DNA from: FEN-1297 sp963710735
Lineage (GTDB): Bacteria; Bacteroidota; Ignavibacteria; Ignavibacteriales; Ignavibacteriaceae
Direction: 5' to 3'
Length of the DNA: 64,000 nucleotides
Assembly (NCBI GenBank): GCA_963710735.1
Contig: CAVQBN010000005.1
Coordinates: 124,001-188,000, forward strand
The translations under genes were made by a program, and so were the position numbers. The notes below the pieces were generated by a model. The model ran no database searches. It had not been told where the DNA came from and worked only from the letters and a program-made list of their open reading frames with translations. Shown piece after piece: positions 17,038 through 25,451 of the stretch (within the stretch, counting starts at the first letter, position 1; every line of letters begins with the position of its first letter).

Positions 17038-18269
17038 TGAAATTTGAATCATTCATATCGAAACGCTACTTAATATCAAAGCACAAGATTAATTTTATAA
17101 CAATAATTTCTCTTATTTCAATTACTGGTATTACAATCGGAGTTGCCGCTTTAATAGTTGTACTTTCCGTTTTTAACGGATTTGGAAGTTTAGTAACATC
17201 ATTTTTAATAAACTTTGATCCTAACGTAAGAGTAGAAATAATATCTCAAGAAGGTTTTAATAAACAAAATGAATTGGACTCCATAATTCAAAGTGTACCG
17301 GAAGTTAAAAAGTTTGCACCATATGTAAACGGAAAAGTAATGGCATATAAATCCGGTAATTATCAGATAATAAATCTTAAGGGAATTCAGGGAAAAACCG
17401 GGAATGATATTTACGGCATAGATAAAAGTATGATATTTGGAAAATTTAATATCTCTGCGAATAAAGGACTTCCGAGAGCTATACTCGGCTTAACATTAGC
17501 TGACCGTTTAAATTTACTAGTTGGAGATACCCTTACAATTGTTTCTCCAGTAGGCATTGAACAAGCAATAACTCAGTTTTCTATACCTAAAACTCAAAAA
17601 TTTGTAATAAGCGGAATTTACAGTTCCAACAATAATGAATATGATGAATCCTATGTATTTACTAACCTAGGTACAGCACAAATTCTATTAGGGTATTACA
17701 ATAAAATTCAAGGTTATGATATTAGACTAGATAACATCAATGATTCATTTAACGTGAAGGCACAATTAGAAAAGAAATTGGATCCCAAATTATTCAGTGT
17801 TAACACTTGGTATGATTTTCATAAAGAATTATATACTGTAATGAAAATTGAAAGATGGTCTGCATACATAATATTATGTTTAATTGTTGCCGTTGCTACA
17901 TTTAATATTCTGGGATCACTTTCAATGTCTGTTATAGAAAAAAAGCGGGACATAGGAATACTAAGATCCATGGGTGCAAGTGAGAAATCAATTACAAAAA
18001 TATTTATGTACGAGGGTTTATTAGTAGGAATAATCGGTACATTGGCAGGTCTTTTAGTAGGTTATTTTATTTGTTTCCTTCAATTGCATTATAATATTTA
18101 TCCATTAGATCCGACTCAGTATAAAATTGATTCTTTACCATTACAAATTAGAATTTCGGATTTCTTTTTCGTTGCTGGGGCATCGATGCTTTTAACGTTT
18201 TTAGCTTCGCTATTTCCGGCAAAAAGAGCAGCTAAAGTAAATCCTCTTGAAGCTATAAAATGGGAATAA
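17037..18269 (+). CDS. LolC/LolE-family lipoprotein-releasing ABC permease
   Basis: An intact 410-residue inner-membrane permease of the MacB/LolC fold: an N-terminal helix (residues about 20-45), a large periplasmic domain (about 46-270), and three C-terminal helices. Seen: ISITGITIGVAALIVVLSVF, the coupling-helix region EKKRDIGILRSMGASEKSI at about 306-324 and the terminal AKRAAKVNPLEAIKWE. Its start overlaps the stop of the preceding permease, and lolD follows 28 bases later, so the three form one operon. The family transfers outer-membrane lipoproteins to LolA. Confidence 0.92.
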   Translation: MKFESFISKRYLISKHKINFITIISLISITGITIGVAALIVVLSVFNGFGSLVTSFLINFDPNVRVEIISQEGFNKQNELDSIIQSVPEVKKFAPYVNGKVMAYKSGNYQIINLKGIQGKTGNDIYGIDKSMIFGKFNISANKGLPRAILGLTLADRLNLLVGDTLTIVSPVGIEQAITQFSIPKTQKFVISGIYSSNNNEYDESYVFTNLGTAQILLGYYNKIQGYDIRLDNINDSFNVKAQLEKKLDPKLFSVNTWYDFHKELYTVMKIERWSAYIILCLIVAVATFNILGSLSMSVIEKKRDIGILRSMGASEKSITKIFMYEGLLVGIIGTLAGLLVGYFICFLQLHYNIYPLDPTQYKIDSLPLQIRISDFFFVAGASMLLTFLASLFPAKRAAKVNPLEAIKWE

Positions 18270-18297
18270 TTTTTAATTATAAATAATTACAAAATAA

Positions 18298-18981
18298 ATG
18301 GACAACCAAATTATATTAAAAGCTGATAATCTTATTAAGACATACCAGAATAATAAAAAGATAAAACTGGAAGTATTAAAATCTATTTCGCTTGAAATTG
18401 AAGAGAATAAAATATCAGTAATTGTAGGTGCATCCGGTGCCGGAAAAAGCACTTTACTTCATCTTTTGGGAGGTTTAGATCGCCCTGATAGCGGCTCTGT
18501 AATGTATGATAGTCAGAATATCTTCAAATTATCCGATGATAAGTTAGCCAGGTTCCGGAATAAAAATATCGGATTTGTTTTTCAGTTTCATCATCTGCTT
18601 CCTGAATTTACAGCTTTGGAGAATGTTGCAATTCCATTAATGATTAATAACACTCCCATGGAACAAGCCTTAAAAAGAGCGAAGGAATTATTAATTGCCG
18701 TCGGCTTATCCGAAAGAGAAAGTCATAAACCGGCAGAATTATCAGGCGGAGAACAGCAGCGTGTTGCAGTAGCAAGAGCATTGGCTAATGACCCGGCAAT
18801 AGTTTTTGCTGATGAACCAACAGGTAATTTAGATTCTTCCAACAGTGAAATTGTTCACCAGATATTACTCGACTTAAAAGAAAAATTTAATAAAACCTTT
18901 GTTATTGTTACACACAACTCCGGTTTAGTTAAACTCGCTGATAAAGTCTTCGAAATGAAAGACGGCAGATTAATTGTTTGA
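18298..18981 (+). CDS. lolD: Lipoprotein-releasing ABC ATPase LolD
   Basis: A 227-residue ABC ATPase. Seen: Walker A GASGAGKST at about residues 44-52, Q-loop FVFQFHHLLPEF, signature LSGGEQQRVAVARAL at about 141-155, Walker B AIVFADEPTGNLDSS, and the switch His in VTHNSG. The FHHLLPEFTALENV stretch is typical of LolD. It powers the two upstream permeases. Its 3' end overlaps the convergent pepA gene by 12 bases. Confidence 0.94.
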   Translation: MDNQIILKADNLIKTYQNNKKIKLEVLKSISLEIEENKISVIVGASGAGKSTLLHLLGGLDRPDSGSVMYDSQNIFKLSDDKLARFRNKNIGFVFQFHHLLPEFTALENVAIPLMINNTPMEQALKRAKELLIAVGLSERESHKPAELSGGEQQRVAVARALANDPAIVFADEPTGNLDSSNSEIVHQILLDLKEKFNKTFVIVTHNSGLVKLADKVFEMKDGRLIV

Positions 18982-20472
18982 GAGATACTCAAATAACAAT
19001 CTTACGCCAAATCCAGTCATATACTTTTTAGTATAATTATTAAACTCATGAGCCATTGCCGGTCCAGCGATATCAAGGTGGGCCCAAGGAATTTTTTTAT
19101 CAACAAAATGTTCAAGAAATTTGGCAGCAGTTATTGCCCCGCCCCACCGAGGTCCCAAATTTTTTACATCGGCAACATCGCTTTTAATAAGATTATTATA
19201 ATCATCCCACAGAGGAAGGCGCCAAACTCTATCGTATGTTTTCAATCCTGTTTTATAAAGTTCATTTGCCAGTTTATCATCCTTAGTAAACATTCCGGCA
19301 ACAATTTCTCCCAAAGCCACAACGCAAGCACCGGTTAAGGTTGCCAAATCAATAATTACGTCTGGTTTTGCCTTAGAAGCAAAATCAAGGGCATCTGACA
19401 AAATAATTCTTCCTTCCGCATCGGTATCATCCACTTCAATACTTTTCCCGGAAGCTGTTGTTATAATATCTCCAGGCTTTAATGCTTTACCAGAAGGCAT
19501 ATTTTCAACAGATGGAATAATTCCCAATAAATTTATCGGTAATTTAGCCTTTGAAGCCGCCAATAAAACTCCTGCTACTACGGCAGCGCCTGACATATCT
19601 GCTTTCATCTCGCCCATATGGCTTGATGGTTTTATAGAAATTCCTCCAGAATCAAACGTAACCCCCTTCCCTACTAATGCAATTTTTTTCTTCTTCTTAT
19701 TTTTACTTGCCCCATTATATTCAATTACAATAAATCTCGGAGGAAAATCACTTCCTTTACCAACTGCCAAAACTCCGCCCATCTTTCTTTTTTTAATTTC
19801 CTTCTCATTATATATTTTAACCTTAGCTCCTGCTTCCGTCAGGTTGGAATAAATTCTTTTAGCTAAAATATCTGGGGTTAAAGTAATAGCGGGTTCATTT
19901 TGGAGATTCTTTGTGAAGTTTACCCCATCCATTATATTTATAGCGCGTGACAAAGCTGTTTTTAAATACTTACCATTTTCGGCATAAAAATTAACGGTAA
20001 GTTCCTGCTGCTTTTTTTTCTCAGATTTATATTTATCAAAGGAATAATTCCCTAAAATTATACCTTCAATAAATGTTTGATAGAAATATTCCTCTTTATC
20101 AAAAAACTTTTTAAATGAGTCATATTTAGGAATAAAGATATGCAGATTTTTAACTTCCTCATCCTTAATCTGATTTAATAAACCAGCCAAATGATTTCTA
20201 AAATAATCTGCTGAAAAGTTATTATCTATCTTAACTTTAGAAATTATTAATTCATCGGGTTTTCCGTCGTGCTTTGATATTCTAATCTCGTTTCCATTTT
20301 TAGAAAGTAAGCTTTTCTTTTGAAGTTCAGACACCTTAATATTGAGGACCTTTAAAAGATTATCAAAGCTTTGATTTAATTTTTTTTCATCAACTAAATA
20401 TTTCAAACCTATGCTTAAAGGTTTATAAACAATTTTTTTATCACCGGATTTTATAGTGAGATTAAACATCAT
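18970..20472 (-). CDS. pepA: Leucyl aminopeptidase (M17, PepA)
   Basis: A 500-residue cytosolic dimetal aminopeptidase. Seen: the metal-binding and catalytic region VGKGVTFDSGGISIKPS at about residues 268-284, followed by GEMKADMSGAAVVAG, and the signature DDTDAEGRIILSDAL at about 350-364 (the family consensus is NTDAEGR; here DTDAEGR). The N-terminal macro-like domain is divergent, as usual. It overlaps nrnA upstream by 11 bases, so the two are co-transcribed. Confidence 0.94.
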   Translation of the reverse strand: MMFNLTIKSGDKKIVYKPLSIGLKYLVDEKKLNQSFDNLLKVLNIKVSELQKKSLLSKNGNEIRISKHDGKPDELIISKVKIDNNFSADYFRNHLAGLLNQIKDEEVKNLHIFIPKYDSFKKFFDKEEYFYQTFIEGIILGNYSFDKYKSEKKKQQELTVNFYAENGKYLKTALSRAINIMDGVNFTKNLQNEPAITLTPDILAKRIYSNLTEAGAKVKIYNEKEIKKRKMGGVLAVGKGSDFPPRFIVIEYNGASKNKKKKKIALVGKGVTFDSGGISIKPSSHMGEMKADMSGAAVVAGVLLAASKAKLPINLLGIIPSVENMPSGKALKPGDIITTASGKSIEVDDTDAEGRIILSDALDFASKAKPDVIIDLATLTGACVVALGEIVAGMFTKDDKLANELYKTGLKTYDRVWRLPLWDDYNNLIKSDVADVKNLGPRWGGAITAAKFLEHFVDKKIPWAHLDIAGPAMAHEFNNYTKKYMTGFGVRLLFEYLSNN

Positions 20473-21472
20473 TGTTCTCTTCTTTTATTGTTAAATATTT
20501 TACGGTTTTATTTAAAATGATATTAACATATTCGTCTAATTTCTTATCGGGTATTCTTGCACCTGCAGCATTGATATGTCCCCCTCCTCCGAATTCTGCG
20601 GCTAATTGGTTTACAGGAATCGTTCCTTTAGAACGAAAACTGACTTTAAAACCTTGCTTCAGTTCAATAAACAATAATCCTATTTGAACTCCTTCAACAG
20701 ATAATGAAAAGTTTACAAAACCGTCAGTATCTGATTCAATTGCATTAATTCTCTTAAATGATTCCTGCTTCAAAACCATGTAACCAATTTTTTTATCTTC
20801 GCCGAATAATTGCATCGAATTTAATGCTTCACCCATCAATTTAATTTTACTGAATTTACTTTGATCGTAAATTTTATCATAGACTTCTCCGGGGATCACA
20901 TTTTGTTCAAGTAATTCTGCAGCAATTCTATGAATATCAGGAGTTGTTCTTTCAAATCTAAATGAACCTGTGTCAGTCATAATTGCCGCATAAATAGGAT
21001 ATGCAGTGCTATAATTTAATTTTACGATTGAAGTCCTTTTTATTAAATCAAAAAGGATATGACCGGTAGCGCAATAGCCCGAATCGCAGAAAAGATAATT
21101 AACAAAATCTTCCGGTTGCTGATGGTGGTCGATACAAATTTTAAGTTGATTTGATTCTAAGAATTTGTGCTGCATCCTTACCGTTCTATCCGATCTATTA
21201 AAATCAATTGCTGCAAGAACATCAACTTCATTAAATATATGAGAATGTTTTTTCTCGTCATATCTTTCAATTACATTATCAATGTCCAGAAATTCAAGGT
21301 TATAAGGTGTCGGGCTATGATTTATAATAAATACCTTTTTGCCCAATTCTTTCAGTATAAAATAAAAACCAATCTCAGAACCGATAGCGTCGGCATCAGG
21401 ATTAACATGAGTGGTTAATAAAAAGGAATTATTTTCTAATATTATATTTTTTAGTTTCTGAAAATCAATCAT
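20462..21472 (-). CDS. DHH/DHHA1 phosphoesterase, NrnA-like
   Basis: A 336-residue phosphoesterase of the NrnA type, which degrades nano-RNA and can hydrolyse pAp or cyclic-dinucleotide products. Seen: LLTTHVNPDADAIGSE at about residues 18-33, the DHH motif in KICIDHHQQPEDF near 115, ATGHILFDL, and the DHHA1 substrate motif EFGGGGHINAAGARI near the C-terminus. Order is nrnA then pepA on the minus strand. It lies downstream of the kor operon terminator, so it should have its own promoter. Confidence 0.9.
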   Translation of the reverse strand: MIDFQKLKNIILENNSFLLTTHVNPDADAIGSEIGFYFILKELGKKVFIINHSPTPYNLEFLDIDNVIERYDEKKHSHIFNEVDVLAAIDFNRSDRTVRMQHKFLESNQLKICIDHHQQPEDFVNYLFCDSGYCATGHILFDLIKRTSIVKLNYSTAYPIYAAIMTDTGSFRFERTTPDIHRIAAELLEQNVIPGEVYDKIYDQSKFSKIKLMGEALNSMQLFGEDKKIGYMVLKQESFKRINAIESDTDGFVNFSLSVEGVQIGLLFIELKQGFKVSFRSKGTIPVNQLAAEFGGGGHINAAGARIPDKKLDEYVNIILNKTVKYLTIKEENNDV

Positions 21473-21485
21473 ATCAATTTATTAT

Positions 21486-21516
21486 TAAATAAAAAGGGCT
21501 CGATTTTTTCAAGCCC
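21486..21516 (-). terminator. Rho-independent terminator after korB (copy 1)
   Basis: On the minus strand GGGCTTGA-AAAAA-TCGAGCCC forms an 8-bp stem with one G-T pair and is followed by TTTTTATTT. It lies 119 bases past the korB stop and before nrnA, so it ends the kor transcript. Confidence 0.8.
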
Positions 21517-21634
21517 GAAAAACGTTTAAGTAAAAATATGTAAAATATTTATGTACTAAAAATATTATTCAAATATTCATTCAACTAAAACTTAATAAGA
21601 GTTGAGTTTTTAATTTATAAATATTTAATAATGG

Positions 21635-22681
21635 TTAATTTACTTCCCATAAATTGCCGGTAAAGTAAAGCTTTCTTAAATCACCCTTCCCTTTCTTTTC
21701 TTTTACTTCCTCTATCTGTCTATGAAAATCATCATCATAAGTCGATTTTTTTATTTGCCTAAATATTCCGACTGGTAGTGGAAATCCTTCATTTTCAGAA
21801 AATTGAGAAAGTATAAAAGCTCTTGCGGCATTTTCATCCAGTTCGTTATGAATCCATAGATCATTTATAGAATACTTCCCATTCTCCAGATTCACAACTT
21901 TCGGAGTCAATCCATCTATAATTATTCCCTTCTCTTTATTTTTCCCATACACCATCGGCTTGTTATGTTCTAAATATAAAACGTTATCTGCTTTTGTCTC
22001 CTTATCAGTAAAAAGGAAAAATGCACCATCGTTAAAAATGTTGCAATTCTGAAATACTTCAATAAATGCAATGCCTTTGTGTTCCGATGCTCTTTTCATC
22101 ATTTCCTGAAGATGCTTCGGATCTCTGTCAAGTGATCTTGAAATAAAAGTAGCTTCAGCACCTAAGGCTAGAGAAATAGGATTAAACGGAAAATCAATAC
22201 TTCCGTATGGTGTACTTTTTGTAATTTTTCCTTTTTCAGAAGTAGGCGAATACTGACCTTTGGTTAAACCGTAAATCCTGTTATTAAAAAGAATGATTTT
22301 TAGGTCTACATTTCTTCTGCATGCATGTATAAAATGATTTCCACCTATACTTAATGAATCTCCGTCTCCGGTTGCAACCCAAACAGATAATGAAGGATTA
22401 TTTACTTTCACACCTGTAGCTATAGATAGGGCTCTCCCATGTATTCCATGAATTCCATAGGTATCCATGTAGTATGGAAATCTTGAAGAACAACCTATGC
22501 CTGAAATCCAAACCATATTTTCTTTTTTAATGCCGAAATTCGGTGATGTCCTTTGAACTTGGGCCAATATCGAATAATCACCGCATCCGGGACACCATCT
22601 AACATCTTGAGATGATGAAAAATCTTTTGCAGAATATTTCAAATCGTTTTCCATAATATTTTTTTGATTAGATTCTTCCAT
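21635..22681 (-). CDS. korB: 2-oxoacid:ferredoxin oxidoreductase beta subunit, copy 1
   Basis: The thiamine-diphosphate subunit of a 2-oxoacid:ferredoxin oxidoreductase, oxidising a 2-oxoacid such as 2-oxoglutarate to the acyl-CoA and reducing ferredoxin (or the reverse). Seen: DVRWCPGCGDYSILAQ with cluster-ligand Cys, GIGCSSRFPYYMDTYG, and the TPP motif TGDGDSLSIGGNHFIH followed by FNNRIYGLTKGQYSPTSEKG. The start is set at ATG 22681 because GGAGG (22690-22694) lies 8 bases upstream. The ATG at 22687 would be only 2 bases from it. It overlaps korA. The substrate is not certain. Confidence 0.92.
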   Translation of the reverse strand: MEESNQKNIMENDLKYSAKDFSSSQDVRWCPGCGDYSILAQVQRTSPNFGIKKENMVWISGIGCSSRFPYYMDTYGIHGIHGRALSIATGVKVNNPSLSVWVATGDGDSLSIGGNHFIHACRRNVDLKIILFNNRIYGLTKGQYSPTSEKGKITKSTPYGSIDFPFNPISLALGAEATFISRSLDRDPKHLQEMMKRASEHKGIAFIEVFQNCNIFNDGAFFLFTDKETKADNVLYLEHNKPMVYGKNKEKGIIIDGLTPKVVNLENGKYSINDLWIHNELDENAARAFILSQFSENEGFPLPVGIFRQIKKSTYDDDFHRQIEEVKEKKGKGDLRKLYFTGNLWEVN

Positions 22682-24515
22682 CGCCATTGCCTCCGATCAT
22701 CGATTCAATTTTATTTTCTATTTCTAAAGTTTTAAAAGGTAATCCTTGAATCTTTGTAAATGACTCTACTTCAATCACAAATTTGCTTTGGATTATTTTT
22801 GCTAATTGACCCATATTTAATTCAGGGCAAAGAATTTTTTTATATTTATTTAAAACATCTCCCGTATTTTTGGGGAATGGATTTAAATATTTAAAATGAG
22901 CTTGGGCAACTTTTCTGCCTTTTTCCCGTTGCCTAGTCACAGCTTCAATTATAGAACCATAAGTTCCTCCCCATCCTATCACCAATAAATCAGCTTCAGC
23001 ATCACCGGTAACTTCTAATAAAGGGATATCGTTTTCAATGTTATTAACCTTTTGATCTCTTAATCTTACCATGAATTCATGGTTTGCCGGGTCATAACTT
23101 ACATTACCTGTAATGTTTGCTTTTTCCAATCCGCCAATTCTGTGTTCTAATCCTGGAGTACCTGGAATTGCCCACGGCCTAACAAGATTATGATCTCTAT
23201 TGTAAGGATTAAAACCTTCTTTATTTTTTTCAAAATGTACATCAATTTTTGAGATGCTTTCCGGATCGGGAATTTTCCAAGGTTCAGAGCCATTTGCAAT
23301 ATAGCCATCCGATAAAAATATCACCGGGACCATATATTTCAGCGCAAGTCGCGAAGCTTCAATTGCCATGGAAAAACAATCTGCTGGAGTTGATGCTGCA
23401 ACAACAGCAACAGGTGCTTCACCGTTTCTTCCATTTATTGCCTGCAAAAGATCTGATTGTTCAGTCTTTGTAGGAAGGCCGGTGCTTGGGCCTCCTCTTT
23501 GAACATTAATAATAACAATCGGGAGTTCAGTCATTACCGCAAGACCGATTGCTTCTGTTTTAAGTGCCACTCCAGGTCCGCTTGTTGTAGTTATTGCAAG
23601 TGCGCCGCTGAAAGAAGCGCCAATTGCAGCTGTAACAGCGGCTATTTCGTCTTCAGCCTGAAAAGTTCTTACATTAAAATTTTTATGCTTGCTCAGTTCA
23701 TGCAAGATATCTGACGCAGGTGTTATTGGATATGATCCAAGAAATAAAGGTATGCCGGCCTTCACCGATGCGGTGATAAAACCAATTGCCAAAGCTTCAT
23801 TACCGGAAATATTTCTGTATGTTCCTTTAGGTAATTTTGCTTTGTCTACTTGATATCTTGTTGTAAATAATTCGGTGTTCTCTCCGAAATAATATCCTGC
23901 CATTAAAGCTTTATCATTTGCTTTGGCAATTAATTCGTTATCCTTAAACTTAGAGTGTATCCATTTTATTGTAGGTTCTACCGGCTTGCTATAAAGCCAG
24001 TACATCATGCCCAGAGCAAAAAAGTTTTTGCATCTTCCTATTTCTTTTGCTGATAATCCGCTGTCTTCAAGCGCTTTGCTGGTTAAACTTGATAATGGTA
24101 CCTGCACAACATTAAATCCTGCTAACGATCCGTCTTCTAAAGGATTGTTTTCATAACCCGCAAGCTTTAAATTTTTATGATCAAATGAATCAATATTAAC
24201 TATTATAGTAGCATTGGGATTTAAATCTTTTAAATTAATTTTTAAAGCGGCTGGATTCATCGATACCAAAACATCTGGTGAATCACCCGGTGTCTGAATA
24301 TCGTTGCTGCTGAAATGAAGCTGAAATCCGCTGACACCATATGTTGTTCCGGCAGGTGCACGAATTTCTGCAGGATAGTCAGGTAATGTACTCACATCAT
24401 TACCAACCACCGCAGTTGTATTTGTAAATTGATTACCAGTAAGCTGCATTCCATCGCCTGAATCTCCGGCAAATCGAACTGTTACATCACTGAGTTCTAA
24501 TATTTCCTTGTTCAT
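22668..24515 (-). CDS. korA: 2-oxoacid:ferredoxin oxidoreductase alpha subunit (gamma-alpha fusion), copy 1
   Basis: A 615-residue fused subunit. The N-terminal gamma domain (residues about 1-190) begins VRFAGDSGDGMQLTGNQF. The alpha domain then carries GNEALAIGFITASVKAG, the YPITPASDILHELS motif typical of TPP-binding partners, TSGPGVALKTEAIGLAVM, and NVQRGGPSTGLPTKTEQSD. It forms the catalytic pair with the beta subunit. No separate ferredoxin-like delta subunit is nearby. Length and domain order match the second copy at 45929-47776 almost exactly. Confidence 0.93.
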   Translation of the reverse strand: MNKEILELSDVTVRFAGDSGDGMQLTGNQFTNTTAVVGNDVSTLPDYPAEIRAPAGTTYGVSGFQLHFSSNDIQTPGDSPDVLVSMNPAALKINLKDLNPNATIIVNIDSFDHKNLKLAGYENNPLEDGSLAGFNVVQVPLSSLTSKALEDSGLSAKEIGRCKNFFALGMMYWLYSKPVEPTIKWIHSKFKDNELIAKANDKALMAGYYFGENTELFTTRYQVDKAKLPKGTYRNISGNEALAIGFITASVKAGIPLFLGSYPITPASDILHELSKHKNFNVRTFQAEDEIAAVTAAIGASFSGALAITTTSGPGVALKTEAIGLAVMTELPIVIINVQRGGPSTGLPTKTEQSDLLQAINGRNGEAPVAVVAASTPADCFSMAIEASRLALKYMVPVIFLSDGYIANGSEPWKIPDPESISKIDVHFEKNKEGFNPYNRDHNLVRPWAIPGTPGLEHRIGGLEKANITGNVSYDPANHEFMVRLRDQKVNNIENDIPLLEVTGDAEADLLVIGWGGTYGSIIEAVTRQREKGRKVAQAHFKYLNPFPKNTGDVLNKYKKILCPELNMGQLAKIIQSKFVIEVESFTKIQGLPFKTLEIENKIESMIGGNGDGRI

Positions 24516-24759
24516 GGTTTTTTGCTTTTATTTAATTAGCATAAATGTTTTATGGCTGTCTTAAAATCCGCTTTTAATGGAGATACACTTAAAATATAAA
24601 ATTTATATCAAAATAAAAACATATTGATTAATTAGTAAGTTAAAAAGAAATCCATTAATAGACAGTTGTAAGAATAATATTACTAATACTTATTATAATT
24701 TTCCACTTAATTAATCTGATTTCTAGATTTATTACTGATTATTAATTTTATAAGTTCCT

Positions 24760-25389
24760 TCAAATCTTTCCCCTTAAGGATTTTTTTATCAAATCCGCTT
24801 TAGAATTAACATGAAGTTTTCTATAAATATTTTTTATATGGAATCTCACTGTGTCTACTGATATCTGCAACTTGTCACTTATCATTTTGTAACTTAAACC
24901 CTCTTCAAGGCAGCTGACAACCTGCTTTTCTTTCGGAGTTAAATTATAGCCAGGATCAATTTTCCCGGGATCGTTAAACCTATCAATCACCATTCTCGCT
25001 ATCTCTGGTGACATAAAAGATCCTCCCGCGTATACGGTTTCAATTGTTCTTTTTAATTCGTCTAATGAAGTATCTTTAAGAAGGTATCCTACCGCACCAT
25101 TACGTAAAGAATCAAATATCTTATCTGGATTTGAATAAACAGTAAGCATTATTACCTCAATATCCGGATATTTTTCTTTAATCATTTTTACACCGCTTAC
25201 CCCTGAAATACCGGGTAATCCTATATCCATTAAGATAATATCTATTATAGTTTCAGGCTTAATATATTTAATCAATGCTTCAATTGAATCAACAGCCAGT
25301 TCACAATTAAAATTATTTTGTGAGACTAAATACTTTTGTATTCCTTCCCGAAATATTTCATCATCTTCCACTATCGATATATTAATCAT
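24760..25389 (-). CDS. LuxR-family response regulator
   Basis: A 209-residue two-component regulator. Seen: receiver domain (residues about 1-120) with acidic pocket ISIVEDDEIF and phospho-acceptor Asp in IILMDIGLPG (about residue 56), the conserved Thr in VIMLTVYS, and Lys in YLLKDTSLDEL. The LuxR/FixJ helix-turn-helix at the C-terminus has LTPKEKQVVSCLEEGLSYK and ISVDTVRFHIKNIYRKLHV. It lies 62 bases downstream of the propeller histidine kinase on the same strand, so that kinase is the likely partner. Confidence 0.94.
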   Translation of the reverse strand: MINISIVEDDEIFREGIQKYLVSQNNFNCELAVDSIEALIKYIKPETIIDIILMDIGLPGISGVSGVKMIKEKYPDIEVIMLTVYSNPDKIFDSLRNGAVGYLLKDTSLDELKRTIETVYAGGSFMSPEIARMVIDRFNDPGKIDPGYNLTPKEKQVVSCLEEGLSYKMISDKLQISVDTVRFHIKNIYRKLHVNSKADLIKKSLRGKI

Positions 25390-25451
25390 TTTTAAAAGAG
25401 TAATTATTTAAGAAAATAGTTAATTGAGGCGAAAGAACACTAAGAAAGTAA